64,000 bases of DNA, taken from JARRKC01 sp037388505. GTDB lineage: Bacteria; Acidobacteriota; UBA6911; RPQK01; JAPXNP01. Location: positions 1-64,000 of the forward strand of contig JARRKC010000005.1 in NCBI GenBank assembly GCA_037388505.1, given 5' to 3'. The translations under genes were made by a program, and so were the position numbers. The notes beneath the pieces were generated by a model. That model did not search any database, was not told the origin of the DNA, and worked only from the letters and a program-made list of their open reading frames with translations. This document shows positions 9,039-19,500 of this stretch, piece after piece. How positions within the stretch are numbered: position 1 is the stretch's first letter; each line of letters opens with the position of its first letter.

Positions 9039-10399
9039 TTGGTCTCCTCTTCCGCAAGTGAATGACGTATGACGCCGAGACACCCGTCGAAGATTTTCTG
9101 GGTCCGCCTCGCATCATCCGACTCGGCAATGATTCGCAGCAGGGGCTCCGTATTCGAGACGCGAAGGTGCAGCCAGGCATCGTCCCAGTCCACCCGGATC
9201 CCATCATCGAGACTGCTGATCCCTTCGGCGTACACCTGACGGCACTTCTCCAGAGCTCGATAGGCCGCCGGTGCGGAGCATCGGACGCGACCCTTCAGCA
9301 TCTCCGTCCGGGGAATCGTCTGAACGGCGTCCGAAAGGCGGTCCCGCTCGCTGGCCAGAAACTCCAGGATCAAGCCAAGCGAGAGGAGGGCGTCGAAGGT
9401 CATGGAAGCAGGCAGCGCGGCAACTCCGCCGGACCCCTCACCCGCAACCACGGCCTCGAGTTCGACTCCCCGGTCCATCACAAAGCTCTCGCCCACCGCG
9501 GTGCGAACGACCTTCTGGTCGAATTCTGCCGCTACGGGATCAATTCGCTTCGAGGTCGACAGGGTGGTGACAACCGGCCCCGGCCGCCGCAGCAGGCGGC
9601 TCCTGGCGACCAGCGGTAAAGTGTATTCCTCGGACACGCAGGTGCCATCCTCAGCGACCAGCACGAGCCGATCGCCGTCGATGTTGAGAGCGGCGCCAAA
9701 GTCGAAGCGGCCGTTCGAGACCAGGGTGGCCAATTCTCCCATGCTGTCCGGAGTCGGTTCGAGCTGCAGATGCCAGTCTATGGCAGGCGATACGTTCAAG
9801 GTAACCGTCTGAACACCCAGCCGCTTCAAGAATTGGTCTGCCAGTGGAGCCACGGCCCCAAAACGAAAATCGAGAGCGATGCGGAAGCCACGCGTCCGAA
9901 TCTCCTCTTCGGCGAGCGCGGAGCAGAGATGATCGAGGTAGGCGTCGGCGATGCCGGGAGCTGCCGGCTGGGGTGGAGGCGGGTGCGGGCCAAAAGTCTG
10001 AAAGGAAGAAGCGTGGAAGAGATCGAGGAATTCCTCGCTCTTGATCGGGTTGAGCAAGGAACCTTCCGGACCCAGGAATTTCAGTGCGTTCCAGCTCGAA
10101 TCATTGTGACTTCCGGTGACGGAAACGCCGCCCGAAGCACCAAGTTCGCGCACCGCGAAGGAGATCAGAGGAGTCGAGGTCTCTCCAAGATCGATCACCT
10201 GACAGTTCGAATTGAGCAGACCGGCAGTGACCGCCTGCTGGAACATGACGGAGGATCGTCGAGTATCACGGCCGATCACGACCGGCCCCCCCTCCGCCCA
10301 GGTGCCGAAGGCTCGGGAAAAGCCGATGACGAGCTCGGGGTTCAAAGCGTCGCCGACAACACCCCTCACCCATCCTGTCCCGATTTTCAATTCACGCAC
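9035..10399 (-). CDS. Phosphohexomutase paralog with altered metal site
   Basis: A 454-residue paralog of the downstream mutase. The phosphoserine loop is kept as TGSHND (S97), the sugar loop as GEGSGG and the phosphate loop as VSNTEPLLR. The metal loop, however, reads NIDGDR: the first of three metal-ligand aspartates is Asn (N239). The start is taken as GTG at 10399, where AGGAGG stands 6 bases upstream; an ATG at 10432 would add 11 residues with no such site. The order on the minus strand is kinase, this gene, intact paralog. It may act with lowered activity, on another sugar, or as partner subunit of the intact paralog. Confidence 0.8.
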   Translation of the reverse strand: MRELKIGTGWVRGVVGDALNPELVIGFSRAFGTWAEGGPVVIGRDTRRSSVMFQQAVTAGLLNSNCQVIDLGETSTPLISFAVRELGASGGVSVTGSHNDSSWNALKFLGPEGSLLNPIKSEEFLDLFHASSFQTFGPHPPPPQPAAPGIADAYLDHLCSALAEEEIRTRGFRIALDFRFGAVAPLADQFLKRLGVQTVTLNVSPAIDWHLQLEPTPDSMGELATLVSNGRFDFGAALNIDGDRLVLVAEDGTCVSEEYTLPLVARSRLLRRPGPVVTTLSTSKRIDPVAAEFDQKVVRTAVGESFVMDRGVELEAVVAGEGSGGVAALPASMTFDALLSLGLILEFLASERDRLSDAVQTIPRTEMLKGRVRCSAPAAYRALEKCRQVYAEGISSLDDGIRVDWDDAWLHLRVSNTEPLLRIIAESDDARRTQKIFDGCLGVIRHSLAEEETK

Positions 10400-10465
10400 G
10401 CTCTGCCTCCTGTCGGGTCCCGTCTCGTCCATCCCGTCAGCATGAAGCCTGCCGACGTCCCCAAC

Positions 10466-11749
10466 TCATGGCCGCCACCATCGTTCGATGCTTCGACGCA
10501 AAGCCTCCGTTTCGCTGTGCAGTCTCCTGAAGAGAGTGAGCTGACCGACGGCCCGGACCCGGTTGAGGTCGGGCGGATCGGTGCGGCTCAAGCGAAAGTA
10601 CGTGTCCCCTCGAAGGTAGTCTGTCAGGAAACGGACTCCGAGCTCCAGAGCGAGAACACGGGCGGCGTCGACCATAAGTTGGACCTCTTCCTCCAGAATA
10701 GTCCTGGAGGTTCGCAGGAATCCCCGCGCGATCGCATCGAAGACGTCCAGGTCCACGGTGATTCGGGACGGGTGGGGTTCCTTCTCCCCCGCGATATTCG
10801 TGAGAGAACGGACCATGTCGCCCCAATCGGACAGCCAGGTTTGAGGCATGATCGTGTCAAGATCGATGAGCGCCTTGACCTGACCTGATCGCAGGCTGAA
10901 CAGGAAGTTTTCGAGCTTGGTGTCGCCGTGAACAGCGACCCGGCGAATCCTTCCGGATTCGATGGCATCGAGGAGAGTCGTGGAGTACCTTTCGTTCTCG
11001 AGAGCCAATTCCACGGCCTCTACGATGTCGGGAAGCTGCCGACGCCGTTCATACTCGTTGTCGGGTAGGTGCCGGAGGAAATGAATTTCGGTGCTGTTGC
11101 GCAGAATCGGGTCTTCCGGAAGCAGATCGGACGCTTCTTCCGCCGACCGGTATCCGGCGAGGATCGAGTGTAGCTGCCGGTAATAGAGGCGAGTGTCCCG
11201 GTATCCGGGCAGAGGATTCTCGATCCGTGCGACGTCCATATCCGAGGTCAGATCGGAGAAGAGGGCCAGTCCCCGGCCGGCTTGCTCTGCGATGTGCAGG
11301 CGCTGGACCCGGTCGGGTAGTTCGCTGAGGCTCTTGTAGGTCCGGCAGTCGGCGATCTTCTTCATCAGACGCCAGTAGGTCCGGCCTCTCAGGTCCTCGA
11401 ATTCCAGGTAGGGAGATCCCCGCCGGGTCGGAATGAGTTCGATCGTCGTCCATTCGCCGGCTACCGCTGGGTCGAGCGACCCTGCGTTTCGTCGTTGTGC
11501 CTCGATACAGGCCAGCATGGCCGCCATGACCTTTCGAGGTCGGCGGAACACGTTCTGGTTGATTTCCTGAAGGAGAAACTCCGAAGAGGCCTTGCCTTTT
11601 CCTGACAGGATCAGGTAAGTATGTCGGTTGATGTTGCCTCTTTCCGGAAAATCCAGTGCCTCTATGGGTGAGGCCAAACGGAATTTCGAGGCGATCCGGG
11701 CGGCGAGGGCGGATGGATATTCGTCGAATTCCCCAAGGGTGACGGCCAT
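10466..11749 (-). CDS. NahK-like sugar 1-kinase (aminoglycoside phosphotransferase fold)
   Basis: A 427-residue kinase of the APH/choline-kinase fold. The catalytic block HGDTKLENFLF (about 282-292) and the metal block ALIDLDTIMP...SDWGDMVRS match the pattern of N-acetylhexosamine 1-kinases (NahK) more than antibiotic kinases. NahK makes GlcNAc-1-P or GalNAc-1-P from the free sugar and ATP. Immediately downstream on the same strand are two phosphohexomutases, which fits use of the 1-phosphate product. The start at 11749 has no clear ribosome binding site. The family-level call is firm; the sugar is inference. Confidence 0.78.
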   Translation of the reverse strand: MAVTLGEFDEYPSALAARIASKFRLASPIEALDFPERGNINRHTYLILSGKGKASSEFLLQEINQNVFRRPRKVMAAMLACIEAQRRNAGSLDPAVAGEWTTIELIPTRRGSPYLEFEDLRGRTYWRLMKKIADCRTYKSLSELPDRVQRLHIAEQAGRGLALFSDLTSDMDVARIENPLPGYRDTRLYYRQLHSILAGYRSAEEASDLLPEDPILRNSTEIHFLRHLPDNEYERRRQLPDIVEAVELALENERYSTTLLDAIESGRIRRVAVHGDTKLENFLFSLRSGQVKALIDLDTIMPQTWLSDWGDMVRSLTNIAGEKEPHPSRITVDLDVFDAIARGFLRTSRTILEEEVQLMVDAARVLALELGVRFLTDYLRGDTYFRLSRTDPPDLNRVRAVGQLTLFRRLHSETEALRRSIERWWRP

Positions 11750-12333
11750 CGATGTAAACTGGGATTCGGAGTCTACGATTCAGGGATTCGCCCTCGTTTT
11801 ACCCCGCGGGGCCCGGTCAGCTCGGCGAGGACGCCTCAATCGTAAACCGGAAATCCTACATTTCGAATTCGTTCGCGACAGGGAGAGAGGGAGCGGCGCC
11901 GGGAACTGGTGGCGTGCGGGATCATGAGCGTGAGCGGTTAGAAGCGCAACCGAATGGAATCATCATGCCTATGCGAATGAGCTTGCGTGCTAGCGGTCTC
12001 GATGAAGAGCTCTCCTCTCGTCCCTGTCGGGCCTGCCTCGGGTTCCCTCTGCTGATCGGACGAAACCGCGCGGCAAACCAAGCCTGATCGCTCTGTGCCG
12101 GGGCAGAACCCAAGTTCTGTCTCCCAGCGGATGTTTCATACGCGACGAGATGGAATACGTTCTCGGGCACAGATCTGTTACACCAATGGTTCGCACAAAA
12201 AGGTACACTGGAGAAAACGACGACCGGTTCCGCGGTTTCGCTTGTACAAGTTCGTCGAAGTCCATTAGGATTCAATTGTTATCGGTGCTAGAATCGCTGC
12301 GGTCTTTCGGGTCCTATTTCCAGGAGGCATGAC
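11750..12333. other. 584-base divergent intergenic region, no gene supported
   Basis: Lies between the kinase (minus) and the methyltransferase (plus), so it must hold promoters for both. Short reading frames on either strand have no family resemblance. Notable sites are a perfect palindrome CTTGTACAAG (12241-12250) and a TAGAAT hexamer (12289-12294) that could be the -10 of the methyltransferase gene, without a convincing -35. Nothing else was recognised. Confidence 0.6.
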
Positions 12334-12960
12334 TTGAACGGTGGTGTTGAGTACGTTGAGAAAGTCTACAATCGATATTCGCGCTTCTATGACTTCATTT
12401 TCGGTCCCTTCTTCCGCAGCGGTCGAGAAGTGGCGCCGATGCTTCTCGATCTGCGACCGGGGATGGAGTTGCTGGAGGTAGGAATCGGGACGGGTTTGTC
12501 GCTGCCGAGACTGCCGCGGCACATCAAGATTACCGGCATCGATTTGTCTGAAAAAATGCTCGAGCAGGCAGCCAAGCGGCTCGAACGGGAGAGACTCAAG
12601 GAGAGCGTTCGACTTCTCAAGATGGACGCCACGCACCTGGACTTCGCCGATAACTCTTTCGACCGGGTGCTGGCCGCGTACTTCATTTCGACGGTTCCCG
12701 ATCCTGTCAAGGTCGTTTGCGAGATGAAGCGGGTGTGTCGGCCCGGGGGATACCTTGTCTTTCTCAATCATTTCAAACACGAGCATCCGATTATTTCGAC
12801 ACTGGAGCGAATCGGCTCACCGATGTTCTACCGTCTTGGCTTCCGGACGGATCTCGATGTTCGCGTGCTGATGAAGGAATGCGGTCTCGAAATCGAGACC
12901 CTGGAGCGGATCGATTTTCTCGGCCACTGGAAGGCCGTACGCTGTATCAATCCTGAGTAG
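12334..12960 (+). CDS. SAM-dependent methyltransferase, PmtA/UbiE-like
   Basis: A 208-residue class I methyltransferase. The SAM site LLEVGIGTGLSLPRL is at about residues 48-62, followed by acidic ITGIDLSEKML and LKMDATHLDF. The combination YSRFYDFIFGPFF at the N terminus and EVGIGTGLSLP is the pattern of Rhodobacter-type phosphatidylethanolamine N-methyltransferases, so a role in phosphatidylcholine synthesis is plausible; a quinone or generic methyltransferase cannot be excluded. It starts with TTG, chosen because AGGAGG stands 6 bases before it and no in-frame ATG fits. It is monocistronic, convergent with the small gene at 12980. Confidence 0.78.
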   Translation: MNGGVEYVEKVYNRYSRFYDFIFGPFFRSGREVAPMLLDLRPGMELLEVGIGTGLSLPRLPRHIKITGIDLSEKMLEQAAKRLERERLKESVRLLKMDATHLDFADNSFDRVLAAYFISTVPDPVKVVCEMKRVCRPGGYLVFLNHFKHEHPIISTLERIGSPMFYRLGFRTDLDVRVLMKECGLEIETLERIDFLGHWKAVRCINPE

Positions 12961-12979
12961 TCGCGGGAGCGGGGTGGGG

Positions 12980-13207
12980 TCAGTCTCCTGCGGTCAACGT
13001 CTCGGGCGAAGTCATCTGACCAATGACTTCCGACTCACCCGTGACTTTGGGTGAGTACTTCTGGGAGAGTTCATAGCGGTAGGTGAGAGCCTCCTCCAGC
13101 GTTTGAAATGCCGCCAACTCGACCTGTTCGACGAGCTTTGGCTCAAAATCGCCTGGCCCGTCGACTTCTTCGACGGCCAGCCAGACTCGGTAGTATCTCT
13201 TTTTCAT
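12980..13207 (-). CDS. Small hypothetical protein
   Basis: A 75-residue acidic protein beginning MKKRYYRVWLAVEEVDGPGD, with FQTLEEALTYRYELSQKY in the second half. I do not recognise a family; the arrangement (short beta strands, then a helix) resembles small uncharacterised accessory proteins. GGGAG stands about 10 bases before the ATG. The frame is open upstream to an ATG at 13441, giving 153 residues, but the extra part has no ribosome binding site and an unusual composition, so the short form is preferred. It is divergent from the korA operon. Confidence 0.5.
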   Translation of the reverse strand: MKKRYYRVWLAVEEVDGPGDFEPKLVEQVELAAFQTLEEALTYRYELSQKYSPKVTGESEVIGQMTSPETLTAGD

Positions 13208-13636
13208 CCAGAGTTCTCCCGGATTCGAGACCGTCTGCGGGAGATTCCGCTGACGAAAACTGACTCTACCGTCCGCAATTCGCATGCCATCGAAAACAGG
13301 GGGATAATAGAACCGGTGCGAGAAGTACCGGAGCTTTCCGTGCAGCATTCTCTTCGAGTAGAGAAAGGCACTTGCGAACTCCAGAAGATGAGTGTATGAA
13401 CCCAGTCTGGGGCAATTGCCCCGGTGATTTTGGGTCGTCATCTCGCGCTACCCCTCAACACGGGGCGGGACGGCAGGTTGCGGTTTCGGAAGATGGGTAT
13501 GGATGTTGCATTGAGGTTCCGCACGACGATTGCTGAAGGTTGAAGCGCTTCCGGAAAAGTCCTGAAACTAGACCAATTCCATGAAATCTGAAACATGGGG
13601 GAAAGACCGTGTTTGTTTCGGTCCGAACGATTGCTG
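13208..13636. other. Upstream region of the korA-rnf operon
   Basis: About 430 bases between the divergent small gene and korA. It should hold the promoter for the 17-kb operon. TTGAAG (13540-13545) could be a -35 element, but the bases 17 downstream (TGAAAC) are a poor -10, so no promoter is called. No gene was recognised here. Confidence 0.5.
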
Positions 13637-15547
13637 ATGAAACCTGAAATTCAAACGAGCCAAGATTCGGAGCCAAACTCGGCTGCCAAGAACGTCAAAA
13701 CAGTCTCCCAACACATTGTCGAGATCGTCAGTGATTCCGGTGAGGGTGCGCAGACCTGCGGCCAGATGTTCGGAACCATCGGTGCAAAGATGGGCAACGG
13801 TGTCTGGACCGTGGAGATCATTCCCGCCGAGATTGAACCGCCGCAGCGATCAACGGCCGGGGCTTCGGGCAACCGAGTCCGGCTGGGATCCACACCGATC
13901 ACGAACGCAGGCGACGCCGCCGATGTTGTGATCTCCTTCAACGAGCAGGTCCTGTATAGCCGGATCGACGTGGGCGCCCTCCGGCCCGGCACGATCATCT
14001 TTCTCGACCGCGTTTGGGCGGAGGACCCTTCGGCGGAGATTCGTGAGGCATACGCCACGGCCGTTCAGGATTTCGCCGACCGGGGGTTCATGGTCGTGGA
14101 GATCCCTCTTCAGAGCGAGACGCTCAGATTTACCGACGAGCCACGACGCGGGAAGAACATGTGGGCGCTCGGATTGCTCTGCGCGCTCTATGAGCGCGAC
14201 ATGGAGATCGCTCAGACTGAGGTCCGCAAGCGGTTTGCCCGTAAGGGTGAGGAGGTGACCCAGACCAACCTGAACCTCCTGCAAGCCGGGTACGACTGGG
14301 CGACGGAAAACCTCTCGGTCCGATTCCAAGTCCCGGTCCAGTCGCGTCCCGAGCCGATGGTGGTCATGAACGGAAACCAGGCCGTAGGCCTTGGGATCAT
14401 GGCTGCCGGCATGGAACTGTGCGCAATGTATCCCATCACCCCTGCGACCTCGGCCTCCCACTACCTCGCCAGCGCATTTCACACGGTGGGCGGGTTCGTA
14501 CACCAGGCTGAAGATGAGATCGCTGCGGTCGGGTTTGCGATCGGAGCCTCGTATGCGGGCAAGACTGCGGTAACGATCACGTCGGGACCCGGGCTGGCGC
14601 TCAAAACGGAATTTCTCGGTCTGGCCGTGATGGCGGAAGTGCCGTTGGTCGTCGTCGTGGTCCAACGCGGAGGGCCCTCGACTGGGCTTCCGACCAAGAT
14701 TGAGCAGGGAGATCTGCTGGCCGCGCTGTTCGCGTCTCCGGGCGACAGTCCCAAGATCGTGATGGCGCCGGCGACCATCGAGGAGTGCTTCCATTTCATG
14801 ATCACCGCCCGCAAGCTGGCGGAAGAGTTTCGAGGTCCCGTTATCGTGCTCACCGACGCCAATCTGGCTACCGGTCAGCAGCCGTTCAAACGACCGCAAG
14901 TCCGTGAGGAATGGCTTGCTCCACCCTACGTCCAGTCGGCTTGGGACGCTGACGTGGCGCCGTACGCATGGGATCCGGAGACCGGATTCTCGGGCCGGCC
15001 GATCCCCGGACAAAAGGGGGGCGAATACGTGCTGACGGGACTTGCCCACGATGAACGAAGTAAAGTGGCCTACGAGTCCGCCATTAATCAGCGGGCCATG
15101 ATGATGCGGAGCCGCAAGCTTGCTGCGTTGGAACAGAGCCTCAAGCCGGCCGAGGTGTTCGGCGAGCCTTCCGGAGATCTTCTGGTGATCACTTGGGGTT
15201 CGACTCTGGGAGCCGCGCGCGAGGCCGTCGAGCGGGTACAGGCCGACGGCGGCAAGGTTTCGCACCTGCATCTTCGGTTTCTCTCCCCGTTGGAAAGAGG
15301 TCTGAAGGAGATTTTCGATCGGTTCCGAAAAGTGATGACGGTGGAAATCAACTATTCGGACAGCCTGGAGGATCCTCTCATTTATGAAGGGAATCGCCGC
15401 CGGTCGCAGCTCGCTCGGATTCTCCGCGAGCAGACGCTGGTCGACGTCGACTGTTGGTCGGAGGTTCCCGGCAGCCCTCTGCCTCCCGCTGATATTGAGC
15501 GCCAGATTCGAATGCGCCTGGAAATACTGTCGAAGGAACTGCAGTAA
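13637..15547 (+). CDS. korA: 2-oxoacid:ferredoxin oxidoreductase, alpha subunit (gamma-alpha fusion)
   Basis: Large subunit of a two-subunit 2-oxoacid (2-oxoglutarate type) oxidoreductase, which decarboxylates the oxoacid with CoA and reduces ferredoxin, or runs the reductive carboxylation. 636 residues from the ATG at 13637; a start at 13595 would add 14. The gamma domain comes first, with DSGEGAQ at 33-39. The pyruvate-binding (PYR) domain follows with YPITPAT at 265-271, QAEDEIAAVGFAIGAS, and TSGPGLALKTE. The C-terminal transketolase-like domain includes VITWGSTLGAAREAVE. It overlaps korB by 1 base. All expected motifs are present, in contrast to the two giant paralogs downstream. Confidence 0.92.
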   Translation: MKPEIQTSQDSEPNSAAKNVKTVSQHIVEIVSDSGEGAQTCGQMFGTIGAKMGNGVWTVEIIPAEIEPPQRSTAGASGNRVRLGSTPITNAGDAADVVISFNEQVLYSRIDVGALRPGTIIFLDRVWAEDPSAEIREAYATAVQDFADRGFMVVEIPLQSETLRFTDEPRRGKNMWALGLLCALYERDMEIAQTEVRKRFARKGEEVTQTNLNLLQAGYDWATENLSVRFQVPVQSRPEPMVVMNGNQAVGLGIMAAGMELCAMYPITPATSASHYLASAFHTVGGFVHQAEDEIAAVGFAIGASYAGKTAVTITSGPGLALKTEFLGLAVMAEVPLVVVVVQRGGPSTGLPTKIEQGDLLAALFASPGDSPKIVMAPATIEECFHFMITARKLAEEFRGPVIVLTDANLATGQQPFKRPQVREEWLAPPYVQSAWDADVAPYAWDPETGFSGRPIPGQKGGEYVLTGLAHDERSKVAYESAINQRAMMMRSRKLAALEQSLKPAEVFGEPSGDLLVITWGSTLGAAREAVERVQADGGKVSHLHLRFLSPLERGLKEIFDRFRKVMTVEINYSDSLEDPLIYEGNRRRSQLARILREQTLVDVDCWSEVPGSPLPPADIERQIRMRLEILSKELQ

Positions 15548-16503
15548 TGTACGGATTGAAGAAAGATTGGGTATTGGAGAAGCGTCCCCGGGTCTGTGTG
15601 CTCGAGGATTATCAGGGCGGAGAAGCCCGCTGGTGTCCGGGTTGCGGCGATCACGCCGTCCTCAACTCCGTCCAGCGGGTCGCAAGGGATTTGCAGCTCC
15701 CTCCGGAGAAGACCGTGGTCGTCTCGGGGATCGGCTGCTCCAGCCGCTTTCCCCACTATATGAAGACCTACGGATTCCACGGACTGCATGGCCGGGCTTT
15801 CCCGGTTGCGTGCGGGGTGCGAAGCCGCCGTCCCGATTTGAACATCTTCGTCATCACGGGAGATGGTGACTGTTGCGCCATCGGTACGGGGCACTGGATC
15901 CATGCCATCCGCTACAACATGAATCTGACGATTCTGTTGCTGGACAACAACATCTACGGCCTGACCAAGAGGCAGACCTCGCCCACCACCGGAAGATCGC
16001 AGCTTTCGAATACTCATCCGCGGGGATCCGTCTTCGTCCCTATCGATCCGATTTCCGTGACACTGGGAATCCCGAACGCTTCTTTCGTGGCTCAGACGGT
16101 GGACTGGAATCCGCCTCACCTCTACGAAACGATCAAGTCGGCGCATGAGCATGAGGGCGCATCCTTCGTACGCATTCTTCAGCGCTGTCCGCACTACACG
16201 TCTCACGTGTTTGCAGGTGCGCAGCAGGATACGGCGCGCCTTCTCTATATGCGGCATCCTGATGGCGTCAACGTCCCGGACGCCGTCGCGAAGACCTTCA
16301 AGAATCAGGCCGACCACGATCCCGCTGATCTGGCAGAGGCCAGGGAGATTGCGAGTCGGGCGTCGGATGTCCTGCCCATCGGACTCTTCTATCGGAGCCC
16401 CCAGGCGGAACAGTACGATCATGCGTCCTGTGAGGGCTTGGATATGAGTCCGGCGCAGAAGATTCAAGCACTCAACAAGGCACTGGATCGCTTCATGATC
16501 TGA
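15547..16503 (+). CDS. korB: 2-oxoacid:ferredoxin oxidoreductase, beta subunit (TPP-binding)
   Basis: Thiamine-pyrophosphate subunit of KorAB; 318 residues. Cluster ligands WCPGCGDH (C30, C33) and a third Cys in GIGCSSRFP bind the [4Fe-4S] cluster. The TPP/Mg motif GDGDCCAIG begins at 105 and ends with NNIYGLTKRQTSPTT about 30 residues later, so this subunit looks catalytically complete. AAGGA stands 8 bases before the ATG; the start overlaps the korA stop (TAATG). Lack of a built-in ferredoxin domain means an external electron acceptor is needed, and the downstream genes supply several iron-sulfur proteins. Confidence 0.94.
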   Translation: MYGLKKDWVLEKRPRVCVLEDYQGGEARWCPGCGDHAVLNSVQRVARDLQLPPEKTVVVSGIGCSSRFPHYMKTYGFHGLHGRAFPVACGVRSRRPDLNIFVITGDGDCCAIGTGHWIHAIRYNMNLTILLLDNNIYGLTKRQTSPTTGRSQLSNTHPRGSVFVPIDPISVTLGIPNASFVAQTVDWNPPHLYETIKSAHEHEGASFVRILQRCPHYTSHVFAGAQQDTARLLYMRHPDGVNVPDAVAKTFKNQADHDPADLAEAREIASRASDVLPIGLFYRSPQAEQYDHASCEGLDMSPAQKIQALNKALDRFMI

Positions 16504-16542
16504 CGGGCCTGAGTCGAATCAGCGAAAACAGAGGGAAAGAGA

Positions 16543-19500
16543 ATGGCAAGGCCACAGGGCCGGGTTGAAAACCGCCCGGTCGATCATGCCTCGAAACAAC
16601 AACTGAGAAAGCTGGCGACGGGTCTGGATCTCATCGAGGAGACGGAATCCCGGATCAGCAGCGAGGGGAGCGGTGGATCTGTCGCCCACGCTATCGGCCG
16701 GACTCTGATCGGCGGCGGGGTCGTCCATTGCGGCCCCGGAGCTCCGGCAGGCTCTGTCCCTGATGATGTGCCGCTCGTCCAGCACACGCTGTATGAGGAT
16801 GGTGCGCGGTCCACGGCGCCGATATTGCTGGTTGCAGGGACTCATCAGGAGGCCGTCGATCATTGTCTCGTCGCGCATCTGGCCGCGGAGCGGATGGCTT
16901 GCCGCGTCGAATCCGGCATAGTCGAATCCGTGGCCCACGGGCTTGGGTTGGCGGAGTTGCCCGAGCGCGGTGAGTTGGATCGAGCCCGTCAATCACTGGG
17001 AAGCTTGCTGCCCTCGTCGGAGTCCGACCTTCTCACCATTCTGACGGGCTGTCGGGAGGCTGCTGCCGAGGGGTTCGGTCGGAGTGTTGCGGCTCCGGTC
17101 TCGTCCAGCCCCGGCGGTGCCCGGCTCGTCGTTGTCACTCTGGGCTGGTTTTCGGACCTGGCAGAAGACATTGCCGAGCGATCCGGCGGAAAGATCGGTC
17201 ACGTGGCGCTGCATCTACTCCGGCCGTTTCCGTTGAGCCAGGTCAAGCCGTTGCTTTCTACGGCCGAAACCGTCCTGGTGGCGGCTCTACCCAACTCGGG
17301 ACTGCATTTCGAGGCCTGCTGCAGGATTGAGGAGGCTGCAACGGGCGAATCAACGGTCCGGATGGTTCGACTCACCCGCGAGGCCGATTCGACGGAATTC
17401 CTTCAGGCTCTGTCGGCGACGTATCCATCGGAAGTCTGGTCCGACCTGCAAACCCCAGCCGGAGGAGCCGATCGAAGGCACCTTCGACTCGCGGTTGTCC
17501 CATCGGGAGCAGAGTCTGCACGGCTGCTGCTGGACGCCGGAAGCATCCTCGCTGGGTCGTTCTCCGGCAGGCCCAGGATACGACTGGAGAGAAAGGACGC
17601 GAGCCTGGCCTCGATCGATATAGGAGGAGTGCAGGCCGAATCGGAGCCTCCCATCGATGTGTTGGCGATCCTCGGAGACCGTTTCGTACCGGCGCAGGCA
17701 GCGATCCGCCGGGTCAGGGACTCAGGTTGTGTGGCGATCCCGGCGCCAGGAGGATCTGCCGAGGATGCCTGGAAGCGGCTCTCAAATCCGGTGCGTGAGG
17801 CCATTCTCGAACGAAGTCTGAAGCTGATGCTCCTCGATGCGGAGGGATCGCAAGAAGGGTCTCCGTCGATCTGGGCTCGATCTCTGGCCGAACTGGCTCA
17901 GTCCGGCACGGCATCCGTAGCGGTGGAGGCGGATCTTACCGAGCTCGCCAAGCTCGAGATACCCCCTTCGTCCGGTGGTCCTGCGGCGCGTTTTTTCCCA
18001 GTCGCTGCGGCGGAGGAGCCCGTTCCGCCGGCCCTGCTCGAAGAGGTCCGGCGCTTCCACTTGACGGGGCGGCTTTCCGAGCGACACGTGCCCTTCAGCG
18101 GAGACGTTCCCTTGCAGCCTCTGGCGGCATCGGTGGCTGCGCAGCCGTTTCACGAAAGCTTCCCCTTCGCGTTGCCTGAAGAGGCCGACGTTGAGCCTGA
18201 GCCTCTCTTTACCCTGCTGAGCGGGCGCCTCGCGGACGAGAAAGATGCGCCGGTCATCGCCCAGCTTCTGCCGGAACTGATGCAGCTTACTGATCTGTCG
18301 GTTCGCTCTTCCGTGCAGGGGATGGCCCTGCAGAAGGCGCTCAGCGCAGCCCTCTCTCGGCTATCGGATGTGGTCGAATTGAGCGAGGCCGGGCGTCAGT
18401 CGTTCGATCGGGAATCGCAGGCTCTACTGGAAGAGCTGACTCGACCGGGAAAGGTGGTCGGGTTCCGCTCGGAGACCTGGTTCCAGTTCTACCACTGGAC
18501 CCTTCTCAGGGAGCGACTCTCGCAGATTCGACAGTTCAGAGCGGAAGCTTCCTTGCTGCTTCATAGGTTGGAGGCCTTGTTGAAGGCCGATCAGGGATTG
18601 CGTCCCGAGTCGCGTTCGGCGATATCAATGGCTTCCACCCTCGGCTCGAGTGGCCTCAGTCTGATCGATCCGGAGCGTTTGGCAGGTGTCATACCCGAAC
18701 GACGCGGCTCTCGGACACTGGAGTCGGACAGGCTGGATCGGATCCAGAAGGTGCTGACAACGCTCCGCAGTTTTGTCGGAGAGAGCGGGCAGGCACCCGA
18801 CCTGTTCGTTGTGTCTGCTCGGGAGCTGCCGTTTCAGGCCGAGGGTCTGCATGTGCTGCAAAGCGAGAGCCCTTTCGAAACGGCTCGAGGTGTATTCGAA
18901 GGATTGGCGAGCCGGGCTCTGGATATCGTGAAGGCATTGCGGATCGGCCGCCTCGAAGTCGAAGGTGAGTACGACCCGGAGATTCACGATGGGATTGTTC
19001 GAGACCTGACTTGGGAGGCACTCGAAGCGGATGAGTTGCTGCTCATCCCGGCCGTGCTCGTCCTCGAATCGGGTCATCGCCTCGCCGAGTCGACCCTGGC
19101 CGAGTTTCACCGCCTCATCGAGACGGGCTGGCCGGTCCATGTCTGTATTTCCGTCAATGAGTCTCTGGTCAGCGGTGATAACGTGGCTCGAACATTGGCA
19201 GGCGTCCTCCCGGATCCCGGCTACCTGGGACTGGCTCAACGTGAGGCATTCGTCCTTCAGTCCTCGATCGCCCAGCCAAATCACCTGCTGGCGGGGCTGC
19301 GACGGATGTGGACGGTTCCGGGACCCGCTGTCTGCGTGCTTTCGTTTCCGGATCAGGACGGGAGCGCACAGTGGTTGTGGACCCGTTGTCAGTCGGCCTG
19401 GTTGTCCCGCTCGATTCCCCTCTTCGCTTATGACCCCTGGGCCGGAGAGTCCTGGGCGGACCGCTTTTCGCTCGAGGGCAACCCGGACTCGGAAAAGAAC

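Noticed and set aside
11922..12275. Short minus-strand open frames in the kinase-methyltransferase gap
   Set aside because: No ribosome binding site, no recognisable motif and heavy overlap in several frames.
13850..15271. A 473-codon open frame antisense to korA
   Set aside because: It is rich in Arg/His/Gln as expected for an antisense shadow, while korA has all expected motifs.
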